From Stereocaulon alpinum (lineage: Eukaryota > Ascomycota > Lecanoromycetes > Lecanorales > Stereocaulaceae): 64,000 bases of DNA. Made by a program: the position numbers and the translations under genes. The stretch covers positions 248,001-312,000 of the forward strand of contig JAEUBA010000028.1 in assembly GCA_018257865.1 (NCBI GenBank), given 5' to 3'. Under the pieces are notes generated by a model. It was not told where the DNA came from and did no database searches. It saw only the letters and a program-made list of their open reading frames with translations. Positions 22,730 to 33,563 of the stretch are shown piece by piece. Position 1 is the stretch's first letter. Every line of letters begins with the position of its first letter.

Positions 22730-22847
22730 AAGGAAGGTAGGGTATGAGGACCGAATATGTATTTACTACGAATTAAACTGAGTTGGTATCAAACAAAATA
22801 GCACATCAATCTGATGATCCCTCCCCTCCTTGCTCCATCACCAGATT

Positions 22848-24889
22848 CTAGCGTCCATTCTTCAGTCTGATAGCCTCCTGGCACTCTTGGAAGTCGATGA
22901 CATCAGCATCTACGCCCTTTGATTCGGGCACGAAAAAGTAGGTCATGATGGCGCCCAGAACGCTGCAGGCGAAGAAGATCCAGAGGGTGTTTGCAACGCC
23001 GATTTTGGTGGGTCCAGACAGGTAGTTGAAGAGCACGCCGGACAAGATGGCACCGAGTTTACCGGTAGCGGCGCTGACGCCGTGGGCGAAACCGCGGACG
23101 CGGGATGGGAAGATCTCGCCTGGAACGATGAAGGTTGTGGCGTTGGGACCGAAGTTGAAGAAGAGCTGTAGCATAATTAGCAATCTGCATTCATTTCATT
23201 TGGGATGGAATTCTCAATGCATACCTGAGCAATAGTGAAGCAGACGAATTTGCCCGCTGTCCCGAGATGGTTGTAGTCGCCGGCGATGATAGCGAACATC
23301 AGAGCGGTGACAAGGAAGCCTTGGATCTGGATCCAGCGGCGGCCGAGGATTTCAATAAAGTAGATGGTCAGGAAATACCCGGGTACGTAGCCGGCTGCGG
23401 CAATGATCAAGTTTCCGTAACCATTCTTGAGGAGAGTATCGTACTCCGTTTTGCCTTTCGAGAAGCCGATGGCTGCGAGAAGAACAGACTGGTTGAGATT
23501 GACGCCATAGAAAGCTACGTCCACTAAAAACCATGTTGACGCGGTACCGATGAGCGTCTTCAAGTGTCGCCACTCAGAAAAGTACGCGATGCCGCCTCGC
23601 ATCTTGTCGGAGCTGGTAGGTTGAGCGACATGAGCTTCAACGATGGATGCGTGCCTTCCAGTCATGCCATCTCCGGTCAAGCCACCTAGTTCTTTGGCTT
23701 CCATTTTGGTTTCTTTAGAGTAGCTCTCTTCTGAGTCAAGAGAACTCAGGGAGGGAGGTTTGAAGGTGCTGAGTTCGCCGGACTGCATGAACTTCTTGCT
23801 CTCAGGCATGGTGAGACGGAAATAGAGTGTCGCGAAAGCAGGAATGAGCGCGAGACCGATCTGGAGACGCCAAACAGCATCGAGTTGGTTGTAGTGTCCT
23901 GCCTTGAGCGACTTGCTGAAGATTCCGAGGATGATTAAGGTGACAATCGATCCAGTAAGAGTACCCTGAAGATCATTTAGTTACTCGTGTTTGTAATTGC
24001 CTGGGATTGGCACGACTCACCCAGCCTTGATTGGAAAAGATCCAGCCAAGCATGCGGCCGCGGTTACGCAGGGAGGACCTCTCAGCCACGATGGCTGCTG
24101 ACATTGGGTAGTCGCCTCCAATACCTATTCCCATAAGGAGACGCATGCCAAAGAGGTACCAGAATTTGTTGCGAGTTGGGCCTTTGAGGTGGTTGGGCAA
24201 GCTGATAACGAGGATGACACCAACAATCATGATAATCATCTCCTTTCCGTAGACGAATTTCCTGCCGAAAGCATCGCCCAAGAAGCCGAAAGAGAGTTGT
24301 CCGATGATATTACCGATGTTTGCCGCCGCATTGACTGCACCGCGAAGTAGGAGTGGATAGGTAGGATTCTTCTTGTTCTGCAGACCTCCCCAGTATCTGT
24401 CGTCAGAAGTGGTTAGCTTTTGGGCATGCTAGTGCGCACTGAAAATATGAAGCGAGCTTGGCTATTATTGAGAGGGAAGACAGATATGATGCGCTGCAAT
24501 GGGGTGCGGAATCGCAAATCTAGTATCACAGGATGGGTTGCAACGTACTCGTAGGTCCAGATTGGTGTGACCAGATTGATAATAAATAAATCATAAGAGT
24601 CCAGGAAGAAGCCCACACTATACTTTGTCAGACAAGCTCCTATAAGGTGTTCCTGTAGAGTCTCACCCGCATATTGCGTAGAGCTTGAAATCACCCCTCG
24701 TCATGACCCGCGACATACCACTGACGCCGGCTCTTTGTTCACGCTCATACTCCTCCTGCGACAGCTGTTAGATGGCAGAACACACAAGAATGATAGCCGA
24801 AATAGCTTTGGCCAGCGGGTTCAACATACAAGAGTGACAAGGTTCCCTTGATCATCCTTGCGGTGATAGCTCTCTTCCTCCCACTTCAT
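22848..24889 (-). CDS. PHO84-type MFS phosphate:proton symporter, six exons, 550 aa
   Basis: Model: complement(join(22848..23165, 23225..23965, 24021..24396, 24549..24617, 24667..24755, 24830..24889)), 1653 nt in frame. Signature text: GVGFFLDSYDLFIINLVTP in helix 1; LGDAFGRKFVYGKEM in the 2-3 loop (the MFS GxxxGRK pattern); MGIGIGGDYPMSAAIVAE in helix 4, where the Asp of GGDYP is the proton/phosphate residue in the family; a charged central loop (KKFMQSG to about DKMRGGIAYF); and FNFGPNATTFIVPGEIFPSR in helix 10-11. It ends with FFVPESKGVD. Twelve helices are expected; it imports inorganic phosphate at the plasma membrane. Intron 3 is longest (152 bp). A single CACGTG, the core bound by Pho4/NUC-1, lies at 25698-25703, about 0.8 kb upstream; that could be chance. 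Close relatives transport glycerophosphodiesters (Git1), a less likely role. Confidence 0.92.
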
Positions 24890-26834
24890 GATTGCTTGTC
24901 TGTAGCCAAGGGGAGTTTGGCAGTGTGTTGGAGGAAGTTGTAGTGTTGGAGAATGCCAAAAAAACAAGCAAAGGGCAGGCGCTTCGGCCACTTTATCTGA
25001 AGAAAGTAGTCCATAGCGCGATTCGTGGCGGCGGCCTAGGTAGGTAGGCCAAGGCTGGCTAGGGCGCGTCTACAAAGCTTTGGCTCTTCGGATTGCCTTC
25101 TAGTCGGGTCCACTACAGGCGAATCATGCATGTGCATGTCCCACTGTCCCGGGCATATTGCAGGGCCTGGGAGCCGCCAAGTGGAGGCGCGGGGCTGCTA
25201 AGGGAAACGGTTGTGCCGCTAATCGTGGCAGCTCGACATAGGCGAGGAGCGAGTGGTCAAGTGATGATGCACAGAGCGTCTGGGGGGAATGAAAAGTGCG
25301 AAGAGGTGACAGAATGGTAGCAAGAGTGAGTGAAGTGCAAGAAACGTGGTCTAAATAGCGTATCTGATAGGCTCAGCGCTCCTTCAATGGCGGCGGGTCC
25401 AGGCTCCTAACGTACCTTAGCCCCGAGCACGTAAGGTTGAACCTTAGCTCCCGGTGCCCACTAGGCCGAGAGAGATCATGCATTTCCGACTTCGCATGGC
25501 CATTCTTGCCCTAGAATTCTCCCTGGGGGCTAATCTACTGGCGAACTACCCCACGGCTTTACAATTACTGTTTGCTGATGCCCAAAGTAGAGTATGCCCA
25601 CTGTTCAGACTTGGGACCACTGAATCTGCCCTGCCCAGGCCTCGTGTGCCGACCTCCCGTCTTGGTCCAATCTCTTGTTTTCATGCAAAGCAGGAGCCAC
25701 GTGCGCGATGCTTCTCCATGCGTTTGAGGGTAGCCTTACAATCTCTATTCTCACCTCCACTATAAAGGCAGTTTCCAAAGCATCATTTGAAAAACAGCAT
25801 GGTTCGAGCATGTCACGACGTTGCCATTCTTCTCGACTCAGGGAATATGTTTTCGGCCGAAATTTGAGTTTATTGCAAAAGTGCCTGTTACGGTCTACTC
25901 AGCGATCGATCCTTGTGGATATGGTGGCAAGATGCTGACCAACGGATTTTGTATTTACACGTGCAGTTCGGGCTGCCTTGAGTCTCGGCTTTACTCGACT
26001 TATTCTTTTAATATCTCATTCACGGGTCAGACACCTCCTCCGAAAAACGATGCGACCAGACCCATCTCTCTGGTCACACATTCATTGAAGCGCCCCCAGG
26101 TTCATCACCCATCTACCGAGTCGGTGCTATTTCCGGGTTCTTATCGTTGTGCCAACTAATGCGAAGTCTATAACGGCTGGCAGAGCATCACTCCGGCTGG
26201 CCATAAGCCGGGCTCACTTTTCCACGTTCCATTGGGACCTGCACTTTCAGTTGGAGGATCCGCGCATGCCCAGACATCTGGACGGCTATGCTTCGACATT
26301 GTGTCATCGAAGTAGGCGCTAAGTCAACTGGGAGTGCTGAGGCTCGGCGGCTGAGTCAACAAAGGTCGGGTATCTCCGCCCGTGATTGCCACACATTGAC
26401 AACGTGCTCTTTTGATTGGCTCTGACGGCCGTCTTATGTCGTACTGTCGCTGGTCCAGGCTCGAAGGGATAGTATATCGGAGGTAAACCGTATTCGAAGA
26501 TGACTCGAGAGGAAGTGACGGAACGAAACGAACTTCAAATCTAGATCGAGACTGTAGTGTGCAAGGCACAGAGATTAGTGTCGGGTCAAGAAAGATGCTC
26601 TTGGAGCTTAGCTATGCTTGTAAGATAGCCAAGGACTCGGAAAAACACGTTTCAGGCAGTTCTATCCTGATCCTGGACCTGGCATGGAGTACGGGATGAC
26701 GGAGGTTTTGCAGAGGTTGCCGCCCTGTCAGCATCATAATCTTCGACTGCCAAGCCACAACGTTGGGGTTTGCTAAGAATGAGCTATGGTCAAAAAGACA
26801 ATATATATTGCTAGCGACTTAATGATTGAAAACG
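24890..26834. other. Intergenic, PHO84-type promoter side; no gene recognised
   Basis: About 1.9 kb. Short open frames only (25093-26159 on +, 26324-26569 on -), none with family content. CACGTG at 25698-25703 is a possible phosphate-regulator site. The last ~60 bp leads into the tRNA. Confidence 0.4.
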
Positions 26835-26928
26835 GGCAACTTGGCCGAGTGGTTATGGCGCTAGTTTCAGGTCTTGCAAACAAACCTACTAGTTCGAAAG
26901 AGCGAGGGTTCGAATCCCTCAGTTGTCA
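26835..26928 (+). tRNA. tRNA-Leu (anticodon CAG), with a 15-nt intron
   Basis: The acceptor stem GGCAACT (26835-26841) pairs with AGTTGTC (26921-26927), with one G-T pair; discriminator A at 26928. The A box TGGCCGAGTGG is at 26842-26852 and the B box GGTTCGAATCC at 26907-26917, inside a 5-bp T stem (GAGGG/CCCTC). The anticodon stem CTAGT/ACTAG (26861-26865, 26888-26892) encloses TTCAGG, a 15-nt insert (26872-26886) and T. The insert starts one base after the anticodon CAG (26868-26870), the canonical nuclear tRNA intron position. The extra arm marks class II, and A73 fits leucine. It reads the codon CTG. The splice point could move by a base. Confidence 0.92.
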
Positions 26929-26932
26929 TATG

Positions 26933-26937
26933 TTTTT
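26933..26937 (+). terminator. RNA polymerase III T-run terminator
   Basis: TTTTT five bases after the mature 3' end of tRNA-Leu is the standard Pol III stop signal. Confidence 0.75.
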
Positions 26938-27255
26938 GCCCTTTAGTAGCTTACTGTTGCGTGACCGAGATAGTGGATGTCTTTTTGAGGGTCCTCAGCC
27001 GATCAGGGCCGAGAACGTTGGCGGTAAATCGGGCTAGCGCGCCTAATTCAGGTGACCCTGATAGGATTCCCCCCATGGTCAACTGCATCATGCATTACCG
27101 GTAACGAGCTTCCTATAACGACTTGCGAGCTCGGTTGTTCTTGTGTTTCTCTTGTACAGTATGGGAGGCTGTATCACGCGACCTAGAAGCAAGTTCTGTT
27201 TCGTTGAGCTGCTGGCAGCTGCCCTGTTCGTCGAATCCCTTGAATCCTGCCCATC
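26938..27255. other. Short intergenic region upstream of the GH76 gene
   Basis: 318 bp from the tRNA terminator to the mannosidase start. It must hold the GH76 promoter; no TATA box or known factor site is evident. Confidence 0.4.
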
Positions 27256-29136
27256 ATGATCGCACCATCTCTCATGGGTCGCGGTGCATCTGCTCGAATT
27301 CTATTCGCCTGTTCTATATCTTTGCTATTCATAGGCCCGTTTGCGCTTGCGACACATGATCGAGAATCGCATTCACTCCATGGCGACCCCACAGCGCAGC
27401 AACCTCTCCAGAGACACACAGGACGCTTCACAGAACGAGACAAGTTGCATCAGCCAATACACTCTGCTGAAGAAGACGCAATCTGCCAAAAGCATGCTTT
27501 GCAATTCTCTCCCGCCTACCCAACTACATATACTGCCCTTCTCGACGCTCTCGAAGTGATGGAATCCCACTTCTTCGACATCTCAGTTGGGACCTGGCCT
27601 CATGCCATTGATTGGACAGCAGCCGTAATGGGCACCCAAATCTCAGCAACCCTAGCTTCCATGACCGAATACCTCAAAGCTTTACAACAGGGCTCTCCTC
27701 CACCGTCCCCAGAAGAGTCACGCGACCACGAGAATCTCATAAACCGCTACTTCACCCAAATCACATCCTTCTATTTCGGCGAAAATGCATTCAGCCTACG
27801 CACACAAGCCTACGACGACATGCTATGGGTAGTCCTCGGCTGGCTCGAGGCCATAAAATTCATCAACCTCCACTCCTCCCTCCACTACGCGCCAGACAAC
27901 AACAACAACGACGACGACGACAACAACAACGAAAACAACACCACCTCACAATGGTACGGACGCCAATTCATCCCCCAATTCGCCCACCGCGCCCGCATCT
28001 TCTACAACCTCGCCTCCGCAGGCTGGGACACAACCCTCTGCGGCGGCGGCATGACCTGGAACCCGTACCTAGCCCCCTACAAAAACGCCATAACAAACCA
28101 GCTCTACATAGCAGCCAGCATATCCATGTACCTCTACTTCCCCGGCGACTGCAACTCCTCCCCCTTCACCACCACCACCAACCACGGCCTCCCCCCCGCA
28201 AAAGCGCACGACGTGCAATACCTCAATGCCGCGGTCTCAGCCTACGCCTGGTTAAAAAACAGCGGCATGACAAACGCTCAGGGCTTATATGTAGATGGCT
28301 TCCACATCAAAGGCTGGCGGAGCGGTCCAAACGGCAGCAACGGCACCAAGGAATGCGATGTCAGAGACGAGACCGTCTACACCTACAACCAAGGCGTCAT
28401 CCTCTCCGCCCTGCGCGGCCTCTGGTTCGCAACAAGCGTGACACAGTACCTCATCGACGGGCATGAACTCATCCAAAGCACCATAGCCGCCACAGGCTGG
28501 GACGATCGAAACACGGAGCGGAGATTACAGTGGGCTGGACTGGGACGGGGCGGCGTTATGGAAGAGCGGTGCGATTGGAGTGGAACGTGTAGTCAGAATG
28601 GGCAGACGTTCAAGGGGATTTTTTGGCATCATTTGACGGTTTTTTGTACGCCGTTGCCGGGGGGGCATGATGATAGTTCTTTGCATAAGGTTAGTTGTGA
28701 GGGGTATGGGGAGTGGGTGAGGTGGAATGCGGGGGCGGCGAGTGTTACGAGGGATGGGGAGGGGGTGTTTGGGGAGTGGTGGGGGAGGCCGGCTCGGGGG
28801 GATGAGGGGGATGAGAGTGAGGATGATCTTGCTGGATTGTCACCACCAATTGGTGTAGGGAGCGATTACCGCAACAACGGCGTCCCGAAAGATGAGATTT
28901 GGCGTTTGCCAAAAACCGAGGCTATGTACAGACCTCGGCAGCACTGGCAAGATGACCCTGCACAGAACACCTGGCAATCCACTTCGCCCGCTGCAGCATC
29001 AAGACAGCGTGACATCAACGACAGAGGGCGAGGCCGCACCGTCGAAACGCAAAGTGGCGGCGTGGCTGTGTTGAGAGCGTTATGGAACCTCGTCGAGTCG
29101 AGAGAGCAAGATGATGACGATGGAATGAATATATGA
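27256..29136 (+). CDS. Glycoside hydrolase family 76 alpha-1,6-mannanase (Dfg5/Dcw1-like), 626 aa
   Basis: Single exon. The signal peptide is residues 1-33 (LFACSISLLFIGPFALA). GH76 landmarks: DWTAAVMGTQISATLASM; AYDDMLWVVLGWLEAIKF with the catalytic Asp pair at 187-188; ASAGWDTTLCGGGMTWNP; ITNQLYIAASISMYLY; SGMTNAQGLYVDGFHI; TYNQGVILSALRGLW; and TFKGIFWHHLTVFC. In yeast, Dfg5/Dcw1 are GPI-anchored and needed to attach mannoproteins to the wall; other fungal GH76 enzymes are secreted endo-mannanases. There is no clear GPI signal: the C-terminus is a long polar extension (about residues 495-626), so a secreted form is likelier. A low-complexity Asn/Asp block (about 215-232) interrupts the domain. 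Codon choice changes sharply: third positions are mostly C up to about 28510, then mostly G to about 28830. Confidence 0.9.
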   Translation: MIAPSLMGRGASARILFACSISLLFIGPFALATHDRESHSLHGDPTAQQPLQRHTGRFTERDKLHQPIHSAEEDAICQKHALQFSPAYPTTYTALLDALEVMESHFFDISVGTWPHAIDWTAAVMGTQISATLASMTEYLKALQQGSPPPSPEESRDHENLINRYFTQITSFYFGENAFSLRTQAYDDMLWVVLGWLEAIKFINLHSSLHYAPDNNNNDDDDNNNENNTTSQWYGRQFIPQFAHRARIFYNLASAGWDTTLCGGGMTWNPYLAPYKNAITNQLYIAASISMYLYFPGDCNSSPFTTTTNHGLPPAKAHDVQYLNAAVSAYAWLKNSGMTNAQGLYVDGFHIKGWRSGPNGSNGTKECDVRDETVYTYNQGVILSALRGLWFATSVTQYLIDGHELIQSTIAATGWDDRNTERRLQWAGLGRGGVMEERCDWSGTCSQNGQTFKGIFWHHLTVFCTPLPGGHDDSSLHKVSCEGYGEWVRWNAGAASVTRDGEGVFGEWWGRPARGDEGDESEDDLAGLSPPIGVGSDYRNNGVPKDEIWRLPKTEAMYRPRQHWQDDPAQNTWQSTSPAAASRQRDINDRGRGRTVETQSGGVAVLRALWNLVESREQDDDDGMNI

Positions 29137-29329
29137 ATTGGAAAATGTTTTGTATTGTATGCGTATGTGATGTTTAGGGTAGTTGTGATATATAGCTATA
29201 AGAGAAATATGATTCTTGGGTTATTACTTTGTAGATTGTGTTGCTCTATTGGTAGCCCTTAAGTCGCGGTGACATTGCCATACATATAAGGTTGTAAATC
29301 GGTACCTTCCGACGACCCAGCAGTGCCTC

Positions 29330-29625
29330 TTCGAAGTATCAAAGTCGCTGTTGGGCCTCCATGGACATCTCTGTCTGGCTCAGGTCTGCACGATTGGGCA
29401 GCGATGTTGGTGAGTTGTTTAGTCTAGTAGCTCACAGCAATGAATCAATCCAGAGCTCAAGCGGAGATATTTCCTTCTTTGAGCGTCAATGTCGTTGTCC
29501 AGACTTCAATGAACATCTCTATCTGGCTGAATTTTGCTCATGTAAGCAGCGATATTGATGGGTTGTGTGGTCCGCGAGATTGGGGCAGGCAGGTCGGAGC
29601 TCAAGCAAAAGTACCCCCCTGTGTC
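29330..29625. repeat. Degenerate direct tandem duplication, unit about 148 bp
   Basis: Unit 1 starts near 29330 and unit 2 near 29478. Aligned landmarks: ATGGACATCTCTGTCTGG (29361) with ATGAACATCTCTATCTGG (29509); GCAGCGATGTTG with GCAGCGATATTG; GAGCTCAAGCGG with GAGCTCAAGCAA. Most differences I can see are transitions. Both units also share upstream text of the form TCNTTGAAGTATCAAAGTCG. Confidence 0.7.
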
Positions 29626-32509
29626 TAGATTTGGACAATCGAGCGGACATCCTGTCAACAGGCATGTCCTAGAAACCGAGAGTGGCCATTGTTGAGCCCA
29701 ATTGAAGGTTCTCGGTTCCTCGATTGTGGACACATGAGCACAGATACTGGCCGGAATCTTCCAAGCGAGTCCAAGTCTGACATCTTAGTAGATAAGCAAG
29801 ATGGTCGGTTAAAACGACCTTCATGACCTTAGTGCAGTCAGTCGTGGTCTCGCATGCATCTCGTGCTTTTTCTGAGGGTGAAAATTCTCTCAGCGAAACT
29901 GGCCAGAACCATGTCGCAGTAATTAATAACCTCCAAGAAGACTATGCTGACCAATTTCAATCTCGTATTGCATCGCCAATACAATCTTTTAATCTGACAA
30001 TAACGCCAGACGCGGGTAGCAAATAAGAAGTGGTATCTTTGACTTCACACCATGATACTACCACTATCAGCCACCAGATGAACTTTGTGTCAAACATGCA
30101 TCCTTCTCAATCTGGGAACATCGTTTCAACAGGCGCACAAATCGAAATTAGTGGGGTAATTTCCGACATGCCGCAGCAGCTAGAGCCATTAGTAACGCAT
30201 CCATCCACCTCCATTTGAAAGTACGGCGCGGCGCGGTTCTCGTCTCCCGTCATTGAGGGGACGACCCTAAAAATGATATTACGTGAGAAAGTAGGCGATA
30301 AGGAGCAGGAGGTCGCGTGCGCACTGCATCAGCGCCACTGAAATGCATCTAGGTAGTAAAGGTAGTCGGCGAGCAGTGAGTGGAAGTGGATCTGCCATTT
30401 AAGGTGAGTGTGCCTCGTACTCTTACGTTTGTTGCGTCGTCAAAGGATTCCCTCGGTGAGAAGGTGGTGCGCGAGCAAAGCGAGGAGGGAAAAAGTCTTT
30501 GTGGCTGAAGTGACAAGGATGCGCAGAAAGACGTCATGATACCCCGATCGAGCCGTAAGAAGCAAGGTTATCCGCAGGATGACAGTCCAAAGAGCAAGCG
30601 TGAGGAATGTTCCGAGCATCTTGAGCATTATGAGTGCCTTTGGGGAGGAAGGAGATGGTGGTGGAAGTGATAAGGTCTACCTAATAGAGAATGCTTGGCT
30701 TGCCAAGTCCGATTTGTGTGAGTGCCGCAGAGGTGAGTTGTATGCCACCATTCCGTCAGGGAGAAGGAGTCCACCGCTCAGGATGTGCTGGTTACTACAC
30801 ACTTGTCCTCGAAGCCATGCGCGGAGACGCTGGATCAGAAGCGGGAAATTGTTCTCACTGCGTTCCGCCTCCTAGTCTATCATCAATCTGCACAACTTCT
30901 TATCAAAGAGTCCAGTGCCATATTTTATAGATGATGTATCGTGTACTGTTGCATGCAGCCCGACCTAGCCAATCGATGTTGAGGGCGCACATATTTCTGA
31001 GGTACCACCGATAGGAATCGTCCATGCTCGAAGGATGTCTCATGAATGGATATGTAATAAAGCGATTGGAATTAGCTTGGTGCCACCAAAGTGTATAGAT
31101 GAGCTGTAGCCATGAATCGGAAGCATATACCCTCCGCTCATAATAGCAAAACAAAGGCGCCCGTATCATAGCCAGCACCCGCTACCGGATATGTTCCTGG
31201 TGATGGTCGTACATAGGCGGGAAATGACTCTCCCGTTTGGATCAATTGCCACAATGCAGGAAGTGGTATATGGAGCTGTGAATCGGAAGCGCACAGCAAC
31301 CTCTTGCACAAAGCGAATCTCAAGTGTTGGTCCCCACAGCCGTGCGCCGAGGGACGTATTACCATTACTCGTCAAACGAGGCTGCTGATAAAGATCTGAC
31401 GAACCCGGGTTACCACAGATAAGGTTATGCAGCGTCGAACAGTCGATCGGGAAGATGCAGCTAAATATCGTGGAGTAGGTAAAGTAATTTCTTTGTCTGG
31501 TAATGAACCGAAGGCCACGTAGGAAGTCGCCCTCGGAGGTACGCTGGGAAGAAAGTTTGCCGAATTTAGAGGCGCTAAGACAGCATACAAGACATACAGT
31601 ACAAATGAAGCATCAACTACTTTCTGCAAGAGAGAACATGCGGAACTTCCAACGGCTGTAGGAGCAAGGAGTGTCTCAGTTCACGTGTCTTCCTCGGATC
31701 GGAAGGCAAGTAGTAGGACAAGGACAAGGAAATTGAAAAAGCAAACATCCGTGAAATCTCCAACTTCACGCTTTGACGTTGTCCCACTAGCAGTCCACCT
31801 CGTCAAGTAGGAACAATGCATGCATGACCCTTGAATTGTAGTAATATGACCTTTGTGAAGCTGCTGATGTTGCCATGACAAACCACGCATGATTGGTATC
31901 AAGTTTGTAGAAGACCGAGTGCCAGTCGAGTTGGTGGCAATGGCCCGTTGATATTACACAACTTATGCAATCGATATGTAGGATATGTAGATGGGGAACA
32001 AGGAAAGGCTGGCCATCTGGTCACCGCCTCTCATGCACCCCACGCGCGGAGGATGTAATGTGGGGGTGCCCGAGGACGCCTCTTTGAAAGCCATGCAATG
32101 AGAATGGACGGAAGGCTACGACGAAAGCCAACCGACCGGGAAGATCATTCACCCTTCAATCGCGCTCGGGCCTCTTGCCTCCGGGGCGTGGAAGGCAGAT
32201 CACGACATGAGGGATAATGGTAGTAAGATAGTAGTTCCAAAGTAGTATGTGGCATATCGCTGCCAGTGGGAGAGGGAGAAAAGAAGTGGTGGTCCGAACA
32301 ATGGCAGATGAACAGTTAACGGGTCCTTGCAAGTCCCTATCATGCGCATAATGTGGCTTGACAGGTAGGGTGTAATAGACGCATGGTATGCCTGCACCTG
32401 CGGCCACCATTCGCTGTAGATGCTTTCCGGATCACGATAGTGCACCTCAGGAAAGTTTGATGTGGTAGACTTGATGGATTATTTGAAGGCAAGACAAAAG
32501 TCTTTACAC

Positions 32510-32554
32510 CCCAAGGATCCCAAGCTTCCCAAGCCTCCCAAGCTTCCCAAGGAC
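32510..32554. repeat. Five copies of a 9-bp repeat (CCCAAGNNN)
   Basis: The units read CCCAAGGAT, CCCAAGCTT, CCCAAGCCT, CCCAAGCTT and CCCAAGGAC in tandem. They lie about 270 bp upstream of the APRT start. Confidence 0.9.
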
Positions 32555-32826
32555 CCGGTCTTCCTGCTTGTTCGTGCTTGCCTCTTGCCTTGATCGGGCT
32601 ACTCACGACCCCACTATCGGGTAAGCCTTCGTTGAAATAATAATAACAAAAGTCTGAAAAATGGACCAAATCCATTGACACGTACAACTGCTAGAACTAA
32701 CTACGTACCTGCAATCCACGCATTACACAATACCTGTGTGTATGACTAATTATAGCTTCCCTTATTTATTCTTCATAAACCCTCTCACCGCCCCCTCTCC
32801 TCCCTTCTTCTTCTTTTCTCCCCACT

Positions 32827-33563
32827 ATGCTACAATCTATACAAGCTCACCCCCCAACACACCGCCCAGATGCCTCCCAAGTACCCGAACGAGGAACCCC
32901 CAACCTGCCCTCCGCCTCCTCCGAACTCGCCAGTCTTAAGATAAGGCTCCATCAATCTATACGCCAGTTCCCTGACTTCCCAGCACCTGGCGTCCTGTTC
33001 GAAGACATCCTCCCTCTCTTCAGCGACCCTGCCCTACACGAAGCCTTCATCCGCGCCCTTGAATTACACATATACACCAATTACGCCGAGGGTGAACGGC
33101 CCGAGGTCATCCTAGGCCTAGAAGCTCGGGGCTTCCTATTCGGCCCCAGTCTCGCTCTACGACTAGGTGCGGGCTTTGTGCCTGTGCGGAAACAGGGCAA
33201 GCTTCCTGGACCCACCGAGACGGCTACCTACCAAAAGGAATACGGGCAAGACTTTTTCCAGATCCAGACAGACGCTATCAAGCCAGGGCAGAAGGTGTTG
33301 GTGGTAGACGATATCATTGCTACTGGTATGAGTCATGTCCTCATTGCTACCTAGGAAACTTACTAATACGAGATATTACCGTAGGTGGATCTGCTGCTGC
33401 CGCTGGATCCCTCGTCAAAAAACTTGACGGGGACCTCCTTGGCTACGTCTTCATCCTCGAACTCGATTTCCTCAAAGGCCGCGACGAGCTGGACGCCCCT
33501 GTCTACACCCTACTTTCAAGCCAGCCAGATGGCCTTGAGAAGAACAGCCTTGAGAAAACGTGA
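32827..33563 (+). CDS. APT1: Adenine phosphoribosyltransferase, two exons, 225 aa
   Basis: Model: join(32827..33325, 33385..33563), 678 nt; the intron is GTATGA..CCGTAG, 59 bp, with branch ACTAAT. The enzyme joins adenine to PRPP giving AMP (purine salvage, cytosol). Seen: the start of the conserved domain IRQFPDFPAPGVLFEDI (about residues 45-61); LGLEARGFLFGPSLA; the substrate loop VRKQGKLPG; and the PRPP-binding motif VLVVDDIIATGGSAAA, which is split by the intron after ATG and rebuilt exactly by splicing. The C-terminus KLDGDLLGYVFILELDFL is typical. The N-terminus is about 30 residues longer than usual, so an internal start is possible, but no other Met precedes the domain. A CT-rich tract lies immediately upstream. 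Confidence 0.95.

Larger units (their letters stand above)
19022..22847. other. Long gene-poor stretch with a palindrome and simple repeats
   Basis: 3.8 kb. No open frame over 121 codons and no recognisable protein on either strand. Contents: the promoter side of the surface-protein gene; a 16-bp perfect palindrome AAGATTGATCAATCTT (20630-20645); A+T-rich text around 20690-21190; then C+A-rich sequence (about 22060-22450) switching to G-rich sequence (22480-22740) with two simple repeats at the switch. A decayed transposon is possible, but I see no terminal repeats or transposase motifs. Confidence 0.45.
29137..32826. other. Long gene-poor stretch with duplicated and repeated sequence
   Basis: 3.7 kb. 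It contains a degenerate 148-bp direct duplication (29330-29625) and a 9-bp tandem repeat (32510-32554). Two consecutive + strand open frames (29823-30026 and 30030-30218) read like coding sequence but match nothing I know. Elsewhere only chance frames. The CT-rich tract at about 32770-32825 is the likely core promoter of APRT. Confidence 0.45.

Noticed and set aside
19022..22847. Transposable element in the gene-poor region
   Set aside because: No transposase or reverse transcriptase motif, long terminal repeat or terminal inverted repeat could be found by reading.
25698..25703. CACGTG as a definite phosphate-regulation site
   Set aside because: A single 6-bp match about 0.8 kb from the transporter start is expected by chance; noted only in the gene entry.
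27612..28466. 284-codon open frame (Arg/His/Pro-rich) on the + strand
   Set aside because: It is the shifted frame of the GH76 gene; the composition is a by-product of C-ending codons, and the GH76 frame carries all conserved motifs.
29823..30218. Gene formed by two consecutive + strand open frames
   Set aside because: The text is coding-like, but there is no splice pair, no signal and no known motif, so support is too thin to call a gene.
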